A DNA stretch of 64,000 nucleotides from JAHJQZ01 sp963667595 (GTDB lineage: Bacteria; Pseudomonadota; Alphaproteobacteria; Rhizobiales; Devosiaceae): assembly GCA_963667595.2 (NCBI GenBank), contig CAXXWD010000001.1, positions 310,001 to 374,000 of the forward strand. The letters are read 5' to 3'. Below, piece by piece: positions 7,450 through 16,173 of this stretch. The notes under the pieces were generated by a model. The model did not search any database. It was not told the DNA's origin and saw only the letters and a list, made by a program, of their open reading frames with translations. A program made the position numbers and the translations under genes. Each line of letters opens with the position of its first letter. Positions within the stretch are counted from its first letter, which is position 1.

Positions 7450-9279
7450 ATGCGCATGACCGATACAGCCGAGCACGGGAGAACGACGGCATCCGCCGCC
7501 AGTCCCGATTATTTCGCCAGTTTACGCCTCGTCTGGCGTTTTCTGTCCGGATCCCGTCCGAAACTTTTCGGGGCAGTCGGGTTGGCAACCCTGTCGACGG
7601 CCTGCGAACTCGTTCCGATCTGGGCGGTTTATCGCGTCATCGATGCCGCCATTGCCGGCTCGCTCGATTGGGGTTTCGGACTGTTTTATGCAGGTCTGGC
7701 GCTCGCCGGCATCGTGATCGGATACACCATGCTCGGCTGGGCGCTCGGCCTGTCGCATATCGTGGCATTCGACGCCATCTACCGTTTGCGTCTGGCGATC
7801 GCGCGTCACATGGCGCGGCTGCCCTTGGGCTATTTTGCCACCCGCAAGAGCGGCGATGCCAAAAAGCTGGTGGTCGACGAACCGGAAAAGCTCGAACTCA
7901 TCGTCGCACACGGCCTGCCCGAAGGCGTCAGCGCCCTTGCCACCTGGATGGCGGTCTCCATCTGGCTGTTCGTCGTCGACTGGCGCATGGCGCTCGCCGC
8001 CATTTTCATGACGCCGGTGTCTTTCGCCCTGATGACGATCGCCATGGTGCGCAGCGGGAAACGCGCTGCCGATTATCAGGCGGCCAACGCACGCATGAAC
8101 GGATCCATCGTCGAATACCTGGCCGGCATGCCCGTGGTCAAAATGTTCAACCGTACCGGCGAAAGCCTGGCCGAGACCAGCGCGGCGGTGCGCGATTATG
8201 CCGAGATCGAGGTCGAATGGGCGCGCGACTACATTCCGCTCGGCGGCAGTTTCTACACCCTGGTACTGACCAATATCGTCGTCATTCTGCCGGTCGGACT
8301 TGCCTTCATGACGACCGGCACGCTCGACCTGCCGACCTTGCTGCTCTTCGTGCTGCTGGGCGCCCATTACAGCCAGCCGCTTTTGAAGCTGTTCAACCAG
8401 TTCCATACCCTGGCCCATATTTCCATGGGCTCCATGCTGGTCGCGAACCTGCTCGATGAAGCGCCGCAGGCAGATAGCGGTCGACGCATCGCCCTGCCGA
8501 ACACCGACATCAGTTTCGATAACGTCAGCTTTGCCTATGGCGATCATGACGTGCTGCACGATGTCAGCCTCACCGCCAGAACCGGCGAAATCACCGCCCT
8601 GGTCGGTCCGTCCGGTTCGGGCAAATCCACGATTGCCAGTCTGGTGCCGCGTTTCTGGGACGTCAGATCCGGCCGCATCACGCTCGGCGGCATCGACGTG
8701 CGCGAGATCGGCATCGATCAGTTGATGGATACGGTCGCCTTCGTGTTTCAGAACACGTTTTTGTTCTCCGACACCATTGCCGCCAATATCCGCTTTGGCA
8801 ATCCCAACGCCAGCGACGCCGAAGTCGAGGCGGCCGCCAGGGCGGCACGGGCGCACGAGTTCATCATGGCGCTGCCGGACGGTTACCAGACCCATCTCGG
8901 CGAACACGGCGGCACCCTGTCCGGGGGCGAACGCCAGCGTCTCGCCATCGCCCGCGCCATCCTCAAGGATGCGCCGGTCGTGGTGCTCGACGAGGCGACG
9001 GCCTTCGCCGATCCGGACAATGAAGCCGCAATCCAGGAGGCCATTGGCGCGCTGACAAAAGGGCGCACGCTCATCGTCGTCGCCCATCGCCTGCACACCA
9101 TCGCCCATGCCCACAACATCATCGTCGTCGAGAACGGGTGCATTGTCGAACAGGGCGAACACGAGGACCTGTTGGTCGATGACGGGCTCTATGCCCGGCT
9201 CTGGCGGGACTACACGGCCGCACGCTCGATCCGCCTGCACGGCGAGGGAACAACGCATTTTGAGGAGGCCGCGCAATGA
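7450..9279 (+). CDS. Half-size ABC transporter (permease-ATPase), first of pair, IrtA/YbtP-like
   Basis: The 609-aa protein has an N-terminal six-helix ABC transporter domain (about residues 30-330) and a C-terminal ATPase with Walker A GPSGSGKST (about 385), signature LSGGERQR (about 489), Walker B VVVLDEATA and switch His VVAHR. An ATG at 7456 is an alternative start. The fold is of exporter type, but pairs of this kind (IrtAB, YbtPQ) import ferric siderophores. The Fur-like operator upstream and nearby FecB-like genes favour that reading over drug export. Overlaps the partner gene (ATGA). Confidence 0.85.
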   Translation: MRMTDTAEHGRTTASAASPDYFASLRLVWRFLSGSRPKLFGAVGLATLSTACELVPIWAVYRVIDAAIAGSLDWGFGLFYAGLALAGIVIGYTMLGWALGLSHIVAFDAIYRLRLAIARHMARLPLGYFATRKSGDAKKLVVDEPEKLELIVAHGLPEGVSALATWMAVSIWLFVVDWRMALAAIFMTPVSFALMTIAMVRSGKRAADYQAANARMNGSIVEYLAGMPVVKMFNRTGESLAETSAAVRDYAEIEVEWARDYIPLGGSFYTLVLTNIVVILPVGLAFMTTGTLDLPTLLLFVLLGAHYSQPLLKLFNQFHTLAHISMGSMLVANLLDEAPQADSGRRIALPNTDISFDNVSFAYGDHDVLHDVSLTARTGEITALVGPSGSGKSTIASLVPRFWDVRSGRITLGGIDVREIGIDQLMDTVAFVFQNTFLFSDTIAANIRFGNPNASDAEVEAAARAARAHEFIMALPDGYQTHLGEHGGTLSGGERQRLAIARAILKDAPVVVLDEATAFADPDNEAAIQEAIGALTKGRTLIVVAHRLHTIAHAHNIIVVENGCIVEQGEHEDLLVDDGLYARLWRDYTAARSIRLHGEGTTHFEEAAQ

Positions 9280-11069
9280 GCATGGCAAACGTAACCGCCG
9301 GGCACGACGAAGTGCGTACCGATCTTCAGAGCATCGCCCGGGTCTGGGCCCTGGCCGGACCGCAACGTGGCAAGGTCGCCGCCGGCATCGCCTATCGTTT
9401 CCTGCAATCGATCTTTCTCGGTTTTGCCTTCGGCGGCGTCATCTGGGTGATCATCGAGCTTGCTGCCGGACGCGTTCCGGACTGGACCTGGGTGCTTCAG
9501 GTGACGGGACTGATGGCCGTTTCCCTTGTCGGACAGACCGTGTTCGGCTTCCTTTCGGTCTCCAATAGCTGGATGGCCAGTTACGATCTGGCCGGGCAAT
9601 TGCGTTTGACCATTCTCGACAGGCTCGCCCGCCTGCCGATGAGCTTTCACCTGTCCCGCCATCAGGGCGACACAGTGACCGTTTTGACCGCCGACATGCA
9701 GATGCTGGAAGAATTCATGTGCGATACGCTGCCGCGCATCGCCCAGGCTTTCGGCCTGCCGCTTGTCGTGCTGGCCTTCCTGTTCTGGATCGACTGGCCC
9801 ATTGCCTTGGCGGGGCTGGCCTCGATCCTTGTTGCCCTGCCAATCTTCACATGGACCAGTCGTCACCTCGCCAAGCTGGGCATAAGGCGTCAGGACATGC
9901 AGGCCGAAGCCGGCGCGCGCATGATCGAATATGCCCAGGGCATGGCCGTGATCCGCGCCTTCAACCGCATCGCCAAGGGCGAAGAAAGTTTCCGCGCCGG
10001 GCTCAAGGCGTTCCGCGACATCTCAGTTCGGATGATCCTGGATCTCACCGCGCCCATCGCCCTGTTCGGAGCGGTGTTGATGCTGGGCGTGCCGTTGATG
10101 ACGATGATTGCCAGCATGCGCCTTTTGGCAGGCTCGATCGAAATGAGCACGCTCATCGCCGCTTTGGTACTGGTCTTCACCCTCTACACCCCTCTTCTGG
10201 GATTGATCAGCGTGATGGAGCTGACCCGCATGGCGGATGCGTCCCTGACCCGCATCGACCGCATCGTCACCGCCCAGGCGCTGGCCGTTACCGATCATCC
10301 GATCGAACCGGACGGGTTTGCCGTGCGTTTCGAACACGTGGACTTCTCCTATGTTCCGGGCAAGCCGATCATGCAGGATCTCAGTTTCTCGGTGCCCGAG
10401 CATTCGATGACGGCGATTGTCGGCCCATCCGGCGCCGGCAAAAGCACCATTCTCAACCTCCTGCCCCGGTTCTGGGACGTGTCGGGAGGCCGCGTGACCA
10501 TCGGCGGTACCGATATCCGCGACATGACGCCCGACAGGCTCTCCGAGATGGTGACCATGGTGTTTCAGGACGTCTATCTGTTCGCCGGCACCATTCGCGA
10601 CAATATTGCCTTCGGGCGGCAAGGTGCGAGCGACGCCGAGGTCGAAGAGGCGGCAAAGGCCGCACAGGCGCATGGTTTCATCACGGCTTTACCCAACGGC
10701 TACAATACCAGGATCGGCGAAGGCGGCGCCACGCTTTCGGGTGGCGAACGTCAGCGCATTTCCATCGCCCGCGCCATTCTCAAGGATGCCCCGATCGTCT
10801 TGCTCGACGAGGCAACGGCCGCCATCGATCCGAGCAACGAGCGCGCCATCCAGACGGCGCTGGCGCAACTGGTCGAGGACAAGACGCTGATCGTCGTCGC
10901 CCACAAGCTGACGACCGTTCAGGCGGCCGACCAGATTCTGGTCATCGAGGACGGCAAGCTTATCGAACAGGGAAGTCACGACGACCTGCTTGCCAAACCG
11001 GGCGCCTACGCCAATCTTTGGTCGCGCTGGACCAAGGCAGCGAATTGGCGGTTCGGGGAGCGCGGATAA
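9276..11069 (+). CDS. Half-size ABC transporter (permease-ATPase), second of pair, IrtB/YbtQ-like
   Basis: The 597-aa partner has six membrane helices in the first 320 residues and an ATPase with Walker A GPSGAGKST (about 382), signature LSGGERQR (about 486), Walker B IVLLDEATAAID and switch VVAHK. Its start overlaps the previous stop by 4 bp, implying a heterodimer made in equal amounts. Both ATPase halves keep the catalytic Glu after Walker B, so neither site is obviously degenerate. Substrate is inferred, not shown. Confidence 0.85.
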   Translation: MSMANVTAGHDEVRTDLQSIARVWALAGPQRGKVAAGIAYRFLQSIFLGFAFGGVIWVIIELAAGRVPDWTWVLQVTGLMAVSLVGQTVFGFLSVSNSWMASYDLAGQLRLTILDRLARLPMSFHLSRHQGDTVTVLTADMQMLEEFMCDTLPRIAQAFGLPLVVLAFLFWIDWPIALAGLASILVALPIFTWTSRHLAKLGIRRQDMQAEAGARMIEYAQGMAVIRAFNRIAKGEESFRAGLKAFRDISVRMILDLTAPIALFGAVLMLGVPLMTMIASMRLLAGSIEMSTLIAALVLVFTLYTPLLGLISVMELTRMADASLTRIDRIVTAQALAVTDHPIEPDGFAVRFEHVDFSYVPGKPIMQDLSFSVPEHSMTAIVGPSGAGKSTILNLLPRFWDVSGGRVTIGGTDIRDMTPDRLSEMVTMVFQDVYLFAGTIRDNIAFGRQGASDAEVEEAAKAAQAHGFITALPNGYNTRIGEGGATLSGGERQRISIARAILKDAPIVLLDEATAAIDPSNERAIQTALAQLVEDKTLIVVAHKLTTVQAADQILVIEDGKLIEQGSHDDLLAKPGAYANLWSRWTKAANWRFGERG

Positions 11070-11072
11070 AGC

Positions 11073-11738
11073 TTGACGGAAACGAAACGGAAACTCGGAC
11101 GACCGGCCCGCATATCGCGGCAGGACATCTTGGTGGCGGCGCTGGAAATCGGGCTCGACGTCGCCACCCTATCCGCCGTCGGCAAGCGGCTCGGTGTCGA
11201 TCATTCCTCTTTGTACCGCCATATTGACGGGCGCGAGGACATGCTGCTTGGAGCGGTCGACCATGCCATCGGGTCCGTCACCTGGGACGCCGTGCCCAAC
11301 CAGTGGCGCGCCTATCTTGAAAACGTGGCGCAGGCGGCCTGGGATCTTTACATGCGCTATCCGGGCCTTGCCGAAACAGTCCGGAGACTTGTCGCCACGC
11401 CGCCGAAAATGATCGCGACGTTTGCTGAGGTCTGTCGGCAACTCGAAGCCTTCGGTTTTGCCGCCGAAGACACGGTACTGATCGTGGACAGCATCATGGA
11501 CATGACCTGCGATTCCGCAGCCGGCTGGCGCTGGATGGAAAAGCCCGCGGGCGACAGCGGAACCGTCGCCGACAGCATGCGCCGTTCATGGCAGGCCGCC
11601 GCAGCCGAGCGCGGCGGCCTGGACGAGCATGTGTCAGCCATGACCGAGATCATTGCCGGAGACCCGGAAGCGTGGTGGCGCCAGAAGCTCGACATCCTTC
11701 TCGACGGCGCCGCCACCCGATTGGGAGCCTGCCCCTGA
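11073..11738 (+). CDS. TetR-family regulator of the ABC pair
   Basis: The 221-aa protein starts with TTG, three bases after the ABC stop. It has an N-terminal helix-turn-helix (ISRQDILVAALEIG, then LSAVGKRLGVDHSSLYRHI) and a helical ligand domain. The first recognition helices are typical of TetR proteins fused to RPARISR starts. As last gene of the ABC operon it may sense the transported ligand. The final ~100 bp are echoed in a relic at 20100-20228. Confidence 0.85.
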   Translation: MTETKRKLGRPARISRQDILVAALEIGLDVATLSAVGKRLGVDHSSLYRHIDGREDMLLGAVDHAIGSVTWDAVPNQWRAYLENVAQAAWDLYMRYPGLAETVRRLVATPPKMIATFAEVCRQLEAFGFAAEDTVLIVDSIMDMTCDSAAGWRWMEKPAGDSGTVADSMRRSWQAAAAERGGLDEHVSAMTEIIAGDPEAWWRQKLDILLDGAATRLGACP

Positions 11739-11780
11739 AGAACCCGACACGAGCGCTCCAGAGACAGGATCGGTGCAACG

Positions 11781-13040
11781 CTATGCCCGTCCGATACGCT
11801 CGGATTCCTGACGAATCCATTCGATGCACTTGTTCAGAAAGTTCATGGTGATGGTCACTTCTCCGAAGCCGGCATGCTCTTCCGGATCGAGTGTCGTCAC
11901 CAAAAGCTTGCCAGGGAAATGGGTCTCGTCGAGAAGAATGACCGCACCGTCGGGACGGCTGTCAGACAAAAGAACCGTTTGGCCCGGCAGCGGATTGAAA
12001 ACGCCGTGGAAGTGCCATTTCATGTCGTCGAGCGTGATGCCCTGAAACAGCGGATGGTCGGGGGTTTCGATCCTCAGGTCGTCCGTTTGCACCCTGCCCT
12101 TGTCCCAGCTTTTCGGGTTCTCGGATTCATACCTGACGGCGACCGGACGCCTTTGCCAGCGCACCTCCGGCAGCCAGGGCACGACCATTTCGCCAAACGA
12201 GACGAGCGTCCTGCCCTGATCGAGAAACTGCCGGATTTGCGGTTTCATCCGATGGAGCACTTCCTGATTGGATTCGCGCGGCACCACCAGAACCCGGTAT
12301 TTCAGCAAGTCGGTGGTTTCGAGCGTGCGCATGTGCAAAAGCTCGAAATCGTCGGCATATTCGGGCCGGGTGAACAGATTGTGCTGGAAGTGAAGCCCGG
12401 CATAGACGACCCCGATGGGCTTGGTCTTGCGCCTTGCGCGCAGCTTCGGACCCTCTTCATCGATCCAGTCGAGCATGTTCGAAAGCGCCCGCTTGGCGCC
12501 GGGATCGTTCGAAAAGGTATGGCAGAAGACGTCGAACTGACTTCCGGCCACGACGATACCGTTGGTCGAAACGCGGTCCTCGTAAAGGATGCAGTCGCCC
12601 CGCCCATTGCGAATGAGCACCCTGGCGCCGTCCGGGGCTTCGAGATGGCCATGGCAGCACAACCCGTTAATGCCCTTGTGCCAGTGCAGATCCTCGGACT
12701 CGATGCCCTCGAGAATGGGATGATCGTCGATCTTTGTCAGCGGCTCGTCATCTTCGCGCGCGAACCCGCCATAGGTGCAGCCCGGCAGCCATTGCTGCCA
12801 GTAATCGCCGAGTGCAACAACAATGCCGGGAGAGGCAAGAAACGCCTCGATCTGCGGACGGCAGCTCGCCATCAGCACCTGGTCGGTCGAGCGCGGCAGG
12901 ATGAGGCCATCGTAGGCGCTGAGATCGGTGCGCGGCAGATCGTAGACGTCGATGATATCGAACCGGCCGCGAAACTCGGGCATGTTCATCGTTTGATGCT
13001 GAAAGCTGATGCCGGAATAGACAACGGCTGTGCGAGCCAT
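11781..13040 (-). CDS. Tandem glutamine-amidotransferase-like protein of unknown function (two domains)
   Basis: The 419-aa protein is two repeats of about 200 residues. Repeat 1 starts AVVYSGISFQHQ and repeat 2 GVVYAGLHFQHN near residue 210. Each repeat carries an HP(I/L) motif and then a WH motif: DDHPILEGI with LHWHKG, and PDHPLFQGI with MKWHFHG. The Rossmann-like layout resembles class I glutamine amidotransferases and ThuA-like proteins, but the nucleophile elbow has no Cys (GDYW, GEMV). The conserved His residues might hold a metal. No signal peptide. It is the last gene of the FecBCD-type operon. I do not recognise a characterised homologue. Confidence 0.75.
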   Translation of the reverse strand: MARTAVVYSGISFQHQTMNMPEFRGRFDIIDVYDLPRTDLSAYDGLILPRSTDQVLMASCRPQIEAFLASPGIVVALGDYWQQWLPGCTYGGFAREDDEPLTKIDDHPILEGIESEDLHWHKGINGLCCHGHLEAPDGARVLIRNGRGDCILYEDRVSTNGIVVAGSQFDVFCHTFSNDPGAKRALSNMLDWIDEEGPKLRARRKTKPIGVVYAGLHFQHNLFTRPEYADDFELLHMRTLETTDLLKYRVLVVPRESNQEVLHRMKPQIRQFLDQGRTLVSFGEMVVPWLPEVRWQRRPVAVRYESENPKSWDKGRVQTDDLRIETPDHPLFQGITLDDMKWHFHGVFNPLPGQTVLLSDSRPDGAVILLDETHFPGKLLVTTLDPEEHAGFGEVTITMNFLNKCIEWIRQESERIGRA

Positions 13041-13116
13041 TTTCGGGTTTCCTTATTGGTGTGGGTGGACCGAAAGGGCCGCCCGCTCTGCGTGGGCGGC
13101 CCAAAAACGGATGGTG

Positions 13117-13743
13117 TCAGGCGGGCTCGATTTCGGCGCTGGCAAAGGTTTCGCGCATCCAGGGCAGAAAGCCGTCGAGGAAACGTGTTGTCGCCGGCAT
13201 GAAGTGCGATCCGTGGTGAAAGAACGGATCGAGCGTTGTCAGAACCATTCTGCCGCGGGTCGTGACCTCGTCGATATAAAGGATCGGCTTGCCGGCGCCA
13301 TTGACGGCCAGTATCTCGGCCCCTTCCGGTGCGTCGAACCAGCCGTGCAGATGCCAGGTCAGGTCGCGCTGTTCGAGCCTTTGAAACAGGGGATGCTCGG
13401 GCTTGGCAATCCTGACGCCGAGATCGGCGCCGGGGGTCAGCCACCACCAGAAATTCGTATCCTGGGGCGTGAAATGAATCTCCGGCAGCCAGAGACGGCT
13501 TTCGCTTTCGCCCATGGCAATGACGGTGCCGCCCGCGTCCAGATACTCGAGAAGCTGCGCTCTATGCGGCCGCATACGCCCGGGCGGCGTCCGGCAGGGC
13601 ACAAGTACGGCGCCGAACTGCATGAGATCGATCCCGTCCAGCTCTTCGGGCCGCGCCAGAGCATCGAAGTAACGCGCATAACGCGGTCCTTCGAGAGATT
13701 CGATGTGATAATAGGCACCGGGATGAATGGCGAGGATGCTCAT
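13117..13743 (-). CDS. Single-domain glutamine-amidotransferase-like protein, paralogue of the neighbour at 11781
   Basis: The 208-aa protein is one copy of the same domain: start ILAIHPGAYYH, a GESESRLWLPE strand-turn where a catalytic Cys would sit, PEHPLFQRL, and TWHLHGWFDAPEG. The start overlaps the previous stop by 4 bp. The WHxHG motif is shared with the second repeat of the 419-aa protein. Cytoplasmic, with no signal peptide. Function unknown; link to the metal-chelate importer is by operon context only. Confidence 0.75.
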   Translation of the reverse strand: MSILAIHPGAYYHIESLEGPRYARYFDALARPEELDGIDLMQFGAVLVPCRTPPGRMRPHRAQLLEYLDAGGTVIAMGESESRLWLPEIHFTPQDTNFWWWLTPGADLGVRIAKPEHPLFQRLEQRDLTWHLHGWFDAPEGAEILAVNGAGKPILYIDEVTTRGRMVLTTLDPFFHHGSHFMPATTRFLDGFLPWMRETFASAEIEPA

Positions 13744-14357
13744 GCGGCAACGTCCTCCAGGTCTCCGTTGACCCAGGCGATAATACGCTCGGTCAGCGCT
13801 TTCTCCGCGTCATACCCACCGGGGGCCAGACCCCACAGATCGTTGCCGGCATGGCAAAACATCATGCCGCCATCGGGCAGCGCCCAATCCCAGTCGATCG
13901 GCTGCTTTTGAACGCCGATTCCGGTCAATGGCCTGGCGCCCTCGGGCATCGGATTGTGACCGCGTCCGTAAAAGCCCATGACGCCCTTTTGGGCCGCCAT
14001 GTCGACTGGATCGAGAGCGCCGAAAACGGGATGGGGATTGAGCCGACACAGCTGCAGATCGGCCAGCTTGAGCGACAGTACCGGGCGGAAGGTCTGAAGC
14101 CCGTCAACGAACGGCTTGAGGATATGTCCATTGAAGAACAACCGGCCGCCGCCGCCGAAGAACTCGGCCAGAGCCGCTCGATGCTCTAAAAAGCCGATCT
14201 GATCGAGATGCATGGTCGTGATAAGACCGTGTGCCGATGCAATCCGGTCGTCGGTCAGATCGGTTTCCTCGACGATCTCGACTCGATTGTAGCTGACGGG
14301 ACCGGCAAAGGACCTGGGCATGGGTCCATAGTGGGACTGAATGAAAACAACGCTCAT
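13740..14357 (-). CDS. Divergent glutamine-amidotransferase-like protein in FecBCD-type operon
   Basis: The 205-aa protein starts at the ATG whose ATGA overlaps the ATPase stop (MSVVFIQSHYG). An upstream in-frame extension lies inside the ATPase gene and is rejected. It shares the general layout and an NPHPVFGALDP motif with its two neighbours but lacks the WHxHG motif, having FYGRGHNP instead. There is no Cys at the nucleophile elbow (FFNGHI). It is the most divergent of the four domains. Function unknown. Confidence 0.72.
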   Translation of the reverse strand: MSVVFIQSHYGPMPRSFAGPVSYNRVEIVEETDLTDDRIASAHGLITTMHLDQIGFLEHRAALAEFFGGGGRLFFNGHILKPFVDGLQTFRPVLSLKLADLQLCRLNPHPVFGALDPVDMAAQKGVMGFYGRGHNPMPEGARPLTGIGVQKQPIDWDWALPDGGMMFCHAGNDLWGLAPGGYDAEKALTERIIAWVNGDLEDVAA

Positions 14358-15109
14358 GCTGCCTCCTTTCCGGCAAAGGCCGGAAGGATGGCATTGCGCG
14401 CATTTCCATCCGGCCCGGTTATGGTGACATGGCGCATCGACACGCCGTAAAGCCGTTCGAGATTGCCGGCGGTCAGCATCTGCTCGACCGGCCCGCAAAG
14501 CGTTTGGGCATCCGGCATCATCAAAAGTGCCTGATCGGCGGCAAAGGCGTGATTGGGATCGTGAGTCGTGAAGACGATGGCACGCGTGCGCTCGTCTCTG
14601 AGCGAGACGAGCAGGCTGAGCAACCGTTCCTGATTTCTGAGATCGAGCGCGGCGGCCGGTTCGTCTAGCACAAGAATCGCCGAACCGGTCGCCAGCGCCC
14701 GCGCCAGCAAGACAAGCTGGCGTTCACCGCCGGACAGGCGGCTGAACAGGGCATCGGCAAATTGTGAAATCCCGACACGCGCCAGCGCATCGTCAGCCTC
14801 GGCAAAATCCTCTCGCCCCGGCTGTCCGAACAGACCGAGACGGGAAGCGCGGCCCATGACGACCACGTCGCGCGCGCTCACGTGCTGGTTGGTGTTTGCC
14901 GTTTGTGGCACGTAGCCGACAATGGAGGGCGCAATGCGATGGCCTTCGTTGAGCGGCTGAAAGCCCAGCATGGCCCTGAGCGCCGTGGTTTTGCCGCGCC
15001 CGTTCGGCCCAAGAATGGCAAGGGATTGCCCTGCGGGAACGGCTAGACTTAGCCTTTCGAGCACGGTGCGCGCACCGAACCGAACGGTGGCATTTTCGAG
15101 CGCGATCAT
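14354..15109 (-). CDS. FecE/FepC-type metal-chelate importer ATPase
   Basis: The 251-aa ATPase has Walker A GPNGRGKTT (about residues 34-42), Q-loop VPQTANTNQ, signature LSGGERQ, Walker B ILVLDEPAAALD and switch FTTHDP. It energises the FecCD-type permease encoded just upstream, whose stop it overlaps by 4 bp. The unusual Arg in Walker A (NGRGKT) is seen in this subfamily. Part of a six-gene operon running 17256 to 11781. Confidence 0.9.
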   Translation of the reverse strand: MIALENATVRFGARTVLERLSLAVPAGQSLAILGPNGRGKTTALRAMLGFQPLNEGHRIAPSIVGYVPQTANTNQHVSARDVVVMGRASRLGLFGQPGREDFAEADDALARVGISQFADALFSRLSGGERQLVLLARALATGSAILVLDEPAAALDLRNQERLLSLLVSLRDERTRAIVFTTHDPNHAFAADQALLMMPDAQTLCGPVEQMLTAGNLERLYGVSMRHVTITGPDGNARNAILPAFAGKEAA

Positions 15110-16170
15110 CTTGCGCTCCTTTCACGGTAGTGATTTCTCAAAAGGACGGCGAAGACCGGCGCGCCGACCAGAGCGGTGAGAATGCCCAGAGGGATCTCGG
15201 CGGCGGTCACGGTGCGCGCCAGCGTGTCGACGCCGACCAGATAGGCGGCGCCCAAAAGCATGGAGACCGGCAGCAGCACCCGGTGATCATGCCCGACCAG
15301 AAGCCGCGCCGCATGCGGGATCACCAGCCCGATCCACCCCACGATTCCCGAAACGGCCACCTGCGATCCAACGATGAGCGCCACAAGTGCGAAAACGAGC
15401 CAGCGTTCGAGATCGGGCCGTACGCCGAGGCTTTTTGCCTCCGCCTCGTCGAGCGACAACACGTTGAGCCGGAAGCGCAGCGCCCACAGGAAAGCCATGC
15501 CGACGATCAGGCCCGGCGCGGCGACGAAAAACCGGGCCCAGGTGGTCGAGGCGAATGATCCCATCAGCCAGTAAACGATGGCCGACAAGGACCCGTCCGG
15601 ATCGGCTACGAACTGGACCAGCGACACGAAGGCCTGGAACATCGCCCCCACGATCATGCCGGAAAGGATGACGGTGACGATCTCGGTGCGCCCGTTGATG
15701 CGGGCGATGAACCCGACAAGCGCCAACGCCATGAGCCCCGATGAAAAGACGATAACCAGCAGCGGCAGGCCCCAGATGCCGAGAAGAATCGCCATCGCTC
15801 CGCCAAAGGCCGCGCCTTGCGAGATACCGAGCACCTGCGGGGAAACGAGCGGATTGCGAAACACACCCTGCAGCGCAGCGCCCGCCACCGACAGTGCCGC
15901 GCCACTGAGCGCGACCAGCAACACGCGCGGCACGCGCACCAACAGGACGATACGTTCGTCGACCGCCGAAAGCTCCCGGAAGGGATCCATGAGGCTCTGG
16001 CCGACCACGGCGATGATCCGGGCAGGATCGACGCCAAACCGTCCGGCGCCGATACCGGCGAGAACGACCAGCCCCAGAAAGACCGCCGATCCCAGATAAA
16101 CCGTCGCAAGACGCGAGACCTGAGCGGACGGGCGCGTTGCGCCCGCCAGCCCCTCATCGACAGCGCTCAT
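15106..16170 (-). CDS. FecCD-type metal-chelate importer permease
   Basis: The 354-aa protein has about nine to ten membrane segments and the family blocks RVPRVLLVALSGAALSVAGAAL (written here as RVPRVLLVALSG and AALSVAGAAL), GVFRNPLVSPQVLGIS and GWIGLVIPHAARLLVGHDHR. These belong to BtuC/FecCD proteins that import siderophores, heme or cobalamin. A single permease gene is present, so it should act as a homodimer. It starts 3 bp after the binding-protein stop. Confidence 0.92.
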   Translation of the reverse strand: MSAVDEGLAGATRPSAQVSRLATVYLGSAVFLGLVVLAGIGAGRFGVDPARIIAVVGQSLMDPFRELSAVDERIVLLVRVPRVLLVALSGAALSVAGAALQGVFRNPLVSPQVLGISQGAAFGGAMAILLGIWGLPLLVIVFSSGLMALALVGFIARINGRTEIVTVILSGMIVGAMFQAFVSLVQFVADPDGSLSAIVYWLMGSFASTTWARFFVAAPGLIVGMAFLWALRFRLNVLSLDEAEAKSLGVRPDLERWLVFALVALIVGSQVAVSGIVGWIGLVIPHAARLLVGHDHRVLLPVSMLLGAAYLVGVDTLARTVTAAEIPLGILTALVGAPVFAVLLRNHYRERSAR

Positions 16171-16173
16171 CGA

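Noticed and set aside
9719..11227. Long open frame of about 500 codons inside the second ABC gene, in another frame.
   Set aside because: It lies wholly over a clear ABC transporter gene and encodes Arg/His/Pro-rich sequence typical of an antisense or shifted frame in high-GC DNA.
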